Assembly (NCBI GenBank): GCA_030151135.1 | Contig: JASLEQ010000144.1 | Coordinates: 1-8,212, forward strand | DNA: 8,212 nucleotides | Reading direction: 5' to 3' | Source of the DNA: Candidatus Sulfotelmatobacter sp. | Lineage (GTDB): Bacteria; Acidobacteriota; Terriglobia; Terriglobales; SbA1 | In this document: positions 6,390-8,212 of the stretch, one piece after another | Layout: each line of letters starts with the position of its first letter | Numbering within the stretch: position 1 is the first letter of the stretch | Translations under genes and position numbers: made by a program | The notes under the pieces: generated by a model | What the model was told of the DNA's origin: nothing | Seen by the model: only the letters and a program-made list of their open reading frames with translations | The model's database searches: none

Positions 6390-7436
6390 TCAAGCGCTCC
6401 GTTTGTTCCGTCCCGAAGACTTTCCCGGTGGAAGCAGGCGCTTCGACCCTGGACGGCATACCGCGGTCCCCGTTGGCCTCGAAACGGGTGCCATCGCCGC
6501 GCGAATATTCGCCGCGATCTGTTCCGGTTGTCGTCCAGCAGCCAGATCGGCCATCATGGAAGCCATCACTCGTCCCACCAACTCGGCGGAACGAGGCGCG
6601 AGATGCGTCATCTGCGTTGGATTAGCCAGCCCACCGAATGGGTCGTCGCTGGTCACACCGTTCGGTAAATTCTGAATTGCAGCCTCGAAATTCGGCCAGG
6701 CAGTCGTCGCAGCATTGCCTGTCAAATTCTCATACAGCTCCGCCAACGTCCCGGAATCCCCCAGGTTCACCATCACAGGTGCGATCTTCTCCAGCCCATA
6801 TCCTTGGCTGATCAGCCATGAGAGGAACGCCATGCCGCACCCGATGCTGTCCCCGTCCTGGTCGGTATCTTCGGTCTTGTCCACCCAGTTCGCCATGCCG
6901 TCCGAGACCCACTGTGGCGCTGTCGCAAAATCCGCGAGCGCGTTATTTCCAATCACCGCCGCGCACCACCGCGAAAGGGCTTCGCCGGTGCTCTCTCCGC
7001 AAAGGTTTCCGTTCATCGAACATTCGCTCAGTTCGGCTTCAAATAAAGCGGAGACTCGAGCGGAGTTTCCATAGGAAGCGTCGACTTCGATCGCATTCCC
7101 CGTCGTGTAATCGCAGCCGTTATGATCGGCACCGCCAGTTCCATCCGTTGCTCCGCCTAGCGCGAATACAATGGCGCTGACCGGCCCTCCGGTGGTCCCG
7201 AAGATGCCGTCGTTCGCGGTCACAATCCGATCCGCATCGTTGACCAGATCTTTCGCGTTTTGCAAGGCTTGCGCCCCGAGACTTGGATCGACATATACGG
7301 TCACTCTTCCACTGGGGCTGGTTCCGACCAACTCCGACGCCCCCGTGTAACTAGGCCATGCGGGTGCGCCGGCAGATTCGTTTTGGATGGGCGTTGGCTT
7401 TTTTCCTGCGTGCGGGGGCTTGATACGGTGTGACAT
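6390..7436 (-). CDS. Uncharacterised 348-residue protein with possible degenerate metallopeptidase-like motifs
   Basis: I recognise the general pattern of a family of bacterial hypothetical proteins but know no function. The start at 7436 is strongly supported by GGAGG nine bases upstream. There is no signal peptide: the N-terminus is polar and Pro-rich (HRIKPPHAGKKPTP). A core from about 40 to 260 contains GRVTVYVDPS, a Gly-rich FALGGATDGTGG, IEVDASYGN, then LFEAELSEC (131-139), TGEALSRWC, PQWVSDGMANWVD and DSIGCGMAFLSWL. The FEAEL and WVSDGMA segments recall HExxH and WxxEGxA of zinc gluzincins, but both zinc histidines are absent. DTDQDGD at 190-196 resembles a calcium loop and may be chance. 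Six cysteines occur (108, 139, 146, 158, 200, 327). The C-terminal 50 residues are Pro-rich and basic. It is convergent with rseP and divergent from ispG. Coding on this strand is well supported; the function is open. Confidence 0.85.
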   Translation of the reverse strand: MSHRIKPPHAGKKPTPIQNESAGAPAWPSYTGASELVGTSPSGRVTVYVDPSLGAQALQNAKDLVNDADRIVTANDGIFGTTGGPVSAIVFALGGATDGTGGADHNGCDYTTGNAIEVDASYGNSARVSALFEAELSECSMNGNLCGESTGEALSRWCAAVIGNNALADFATAPQWVSDGMANWVDKTEDTDQDGDSIGCGMAFLSWLISQGYGLEKIAPVMVNLGDSGTLAELYENLTGNAATTAWPNFEAAIQNLPNGVTSDDPFGGLANPTQMTHLAPRSAELVGRVMASMMADLAAGRQPEQIAANIRAAMAPVSRPTGTAVCRPGSKRLLPPGKSSGRNKRSA

Positions 7437-7445
7437 AACGAAGAA

Positions 7446-7450
7446 CCTCC
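7446..7450 (-). promoter_or_regulatory. Strong Shine-Dalgarno site of the uncharacterised gene
   Basis: GGAGG on the minus strand lies nine bases before the ATG at 7436. It fixes the start and rules out a GTG at 7511, which would place the site inside the coding sequence. It is the only strong Shine-Dalgarno site among the starts in this window. Confidence 0.75.
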
Positions 7451-7462
7451 ATTCCCACAGAA

Positions 7463-7501
7463 TAGAACTACTTTGGCGCAAGCGCTCGTTCGTTAGTTCT
7501 A
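7463..7501. promoter_or_regulatory. Spaced 8-bp inverted repeat in the divergent intergenic region
   Basis: TAGAACTA (7463-7470) and TAGTTCTA (7494-7501) are perfect reverse complements. Their starts are 31 bases apart, about three helical turns. They lie between the uncharacterised gene and ispG, where promoters are expected. A regulator binding site is possible, but chance cannot be excluded. Confidence 0.3.
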
Positions 7502-7547
7502 GGCCGCCCACGGCGATGGTACATCCGCGAAATGGCCGGTTTCAGCG

Positions 7548-7556
7548 TGTTAAACT
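7548..7556 (+). promoter_or_regulatory. Possible extended -10 element of ispG
   Basis: TGTTAAACT fits TGnTAnnnT and ends 10 bases before the ispG ATG. There is no good -35 box at standard spacing, which extended -10 promoters can tolerate. Initiation from it would leave a leader of only a few bases. Confidence 0.38.
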
Positions 7557-7566
7557 ATAAGTTCCT

Positions 7567-8212
7567 ATGGCTACAATTCATCGCAGAAAGACCGTTACCG
7601 CTGTCGTCGGGGGTGTGCGCGTTGGCTCGGATGCACCAGTTGTGGTGCAATCCATGACCAATACCGACACCGCCGACATCCCTTCGACCGTTCAGCAGGT
7701 TGCCGCTTTGGCCCGGGCCGGCTCGGAACTGGTGCGCGTGACGGTAAACAACGATGACGCTGCCAAGGCCGTTCCCCACGTTGTCGAACAACTCGACAAA
7801 CAGGGCATCCGTGTCCCGATTGTCGGTGACTTCCACTACAACGGACACGTTCTGCTGACCAAATATCCAGAGTGCGCGCGCGACCTTGCCAAGTACCGCA
7901 TCAACCCCGGCAATGCCAGTATCGGTAAGGGCGGAGACTCCAACTTTCGCACCATGATCGAAGTCGCGGTGAAGTACCAAAAGCCAGTGCGCATCGGCGT
8001 CAACTGGGGATCGCTCGACCAGGCCCTGCTCACCCGCATGATGGACGAGAATTCCAAGCTCGACGAGCCGAAAGATGCCCGCGAAGTCACCATGGAAGCC
8101 ATGGTCGTGAGCGCGTTGAACTCCGCGGATCTCGCCCAGAAATTCGGCCTGCGGCCGGACCAGATCATCCTCAGCGCCAAGGTCAGCGGCGTTCAGGATC
8201 TAATTGATGTCT
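7567..8212 (+). CDS. ispG: 4-hydroxy-3-methylbut-2-enyl diphosphate synthase, partial (3' end missing)
   Basis: IspG (GcpE) is the [4Fe-4S] enzyme that reductively opens MEcPP to HMBPP, the penultimate step of the MEP pathway. The first 215 codons are present and form most of the N-terminal TIM barrel. Landmarks are [17 protein letters not shown] near the start, [54 protein letters not shown] and, at the edge, [14 protein letters not shown]. The spacing after VNWGSL resembles the form found in proteobacteria. The cluster-binding cysteines belong to the C-terminal domain, which lies beyond the window, so activity cannot be judged. The ATG at 7567 gives the usual family N-terminus; no Shine-Dalgarno site precedes it. 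It shares its pathway with dxr 2.6 kb upstream but has its own promoter region because a reverse gene lies between. Confidence 0.96.
   Translation, partial: MATIHRRKTVTAVVGGVRVGSDAPVVVQSMTNTDTADIPSTVQQVAALARAGSELVRVTVNNDDAAKAVPHVVEQLDKQGIRVPIVGDFHYNGHVLLTKYPECARDLAKYRINPGNASIGKGGDSNFRTMIEVAVKYQKPVRIGVNWGSLDQALLTRMMDENSKLDEPKDAREVTMEAMVVSALNSADLAQKFGLRPDQIILSAKVSGVQDLIDV

Noticed and set aside
5836..6459. 207-codon minus-strand open frame spanning the rseP 3' end and the terminator
   Set aside because: It would read across the intrinsic terminator and overlap both rseP and the reverse gene in another frame; no motif supports it.
6849..6869. EF-hand-like calcium loop DTDQDGD in the unknown protein
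   Set aside because: Only a short acidic run is present, with no paired helix pattern or second loop, so it is mentioned as a resemblance and not annotated as a site.
6818..7180. Plus-strand open frames of 80-120 codons inside the unknown reverse gene
   Set aside because: The minus-strand gene has a strong Shine-Dalgarno site, a full-length frame ending at a terminator and a family-like pattern. The plus-strand translations are Arg/Ser/Pro-rich shadows.
7437..7511. Upstream GTG start adding 25 residues to the unknown protein
   Set aside because: The extension would translate through the GGAGG ribosome site that serves the ATG at 7436, and it shows no conserved features.

Overview
The window looks like about 8.2 kb of chromosome from a GC-rich, probably Gram-negative soil-type bacterium. 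The gene order uppS-cdsA-dxr-rseP followed closely by ispG, the weak use of Shine-Dalgarno sites and an AT-rich GGTAAT/ATTACC intergenic repeat suggest Acidobacteriota to me. That assignment is inferred from gene style and memory of such genomes, not from a marker gene.

Layout. Bases 1-355 hold the start of a minus-strand SRPBCC (COQ10/START-like) membrane-anchored protein that runs off the left edge. Bases 356-676 are intergenic. A plus-strand HtrA/DegP-type serine protease with one PDZ domain and no export signal occupies 677-1795. A perfect GC hairpin follows it. Next comes a four-gene plus-strand block: uppS (undecaprenyl diphosphate synthase), cdsA (CDP-diglyceride synthase), dxr (DXP reductoisomerase) and rseP (site-2 protease). 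It closes with a strong intrinsic terminator at 6345-6386. An AT-rich inverted repeat sits between uppS and cdsA and touches the uncertain cdsA start. A minus-strand gene for a 348-residue protein of unknown function (6390-7436) converges on the terminator and diverges from ispG, which begins at 7567 and is cut by the right edge.

How the genes work together. Dxr and IspG are the second and the penultimate enzymes of the MEP isoprenoid pathway. UppS turns the resulting IPP and FPP into the C55 carrier lipid used for peptidoglycan and surface polysaccharide export. CdsA supplies CDP-diacylglycerol for phospholipids. RseP cleaves transmembrane substrates, in model bacteria anti-sigma factors of the envelope stress response. 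The neighbouring HtrA protease fits a protein-quality theme. The locus is therefore mostly a conserved envelope and isoprenoid housekeeping cluster. Its unusual parts are the intergenic repeats, the start-site architecture and the uncharacterised gene placed in reverse between rseP and ispG. I found no CRISPR array, tRNA, rRNA, insertion sequence or clearly new multi-gene system.
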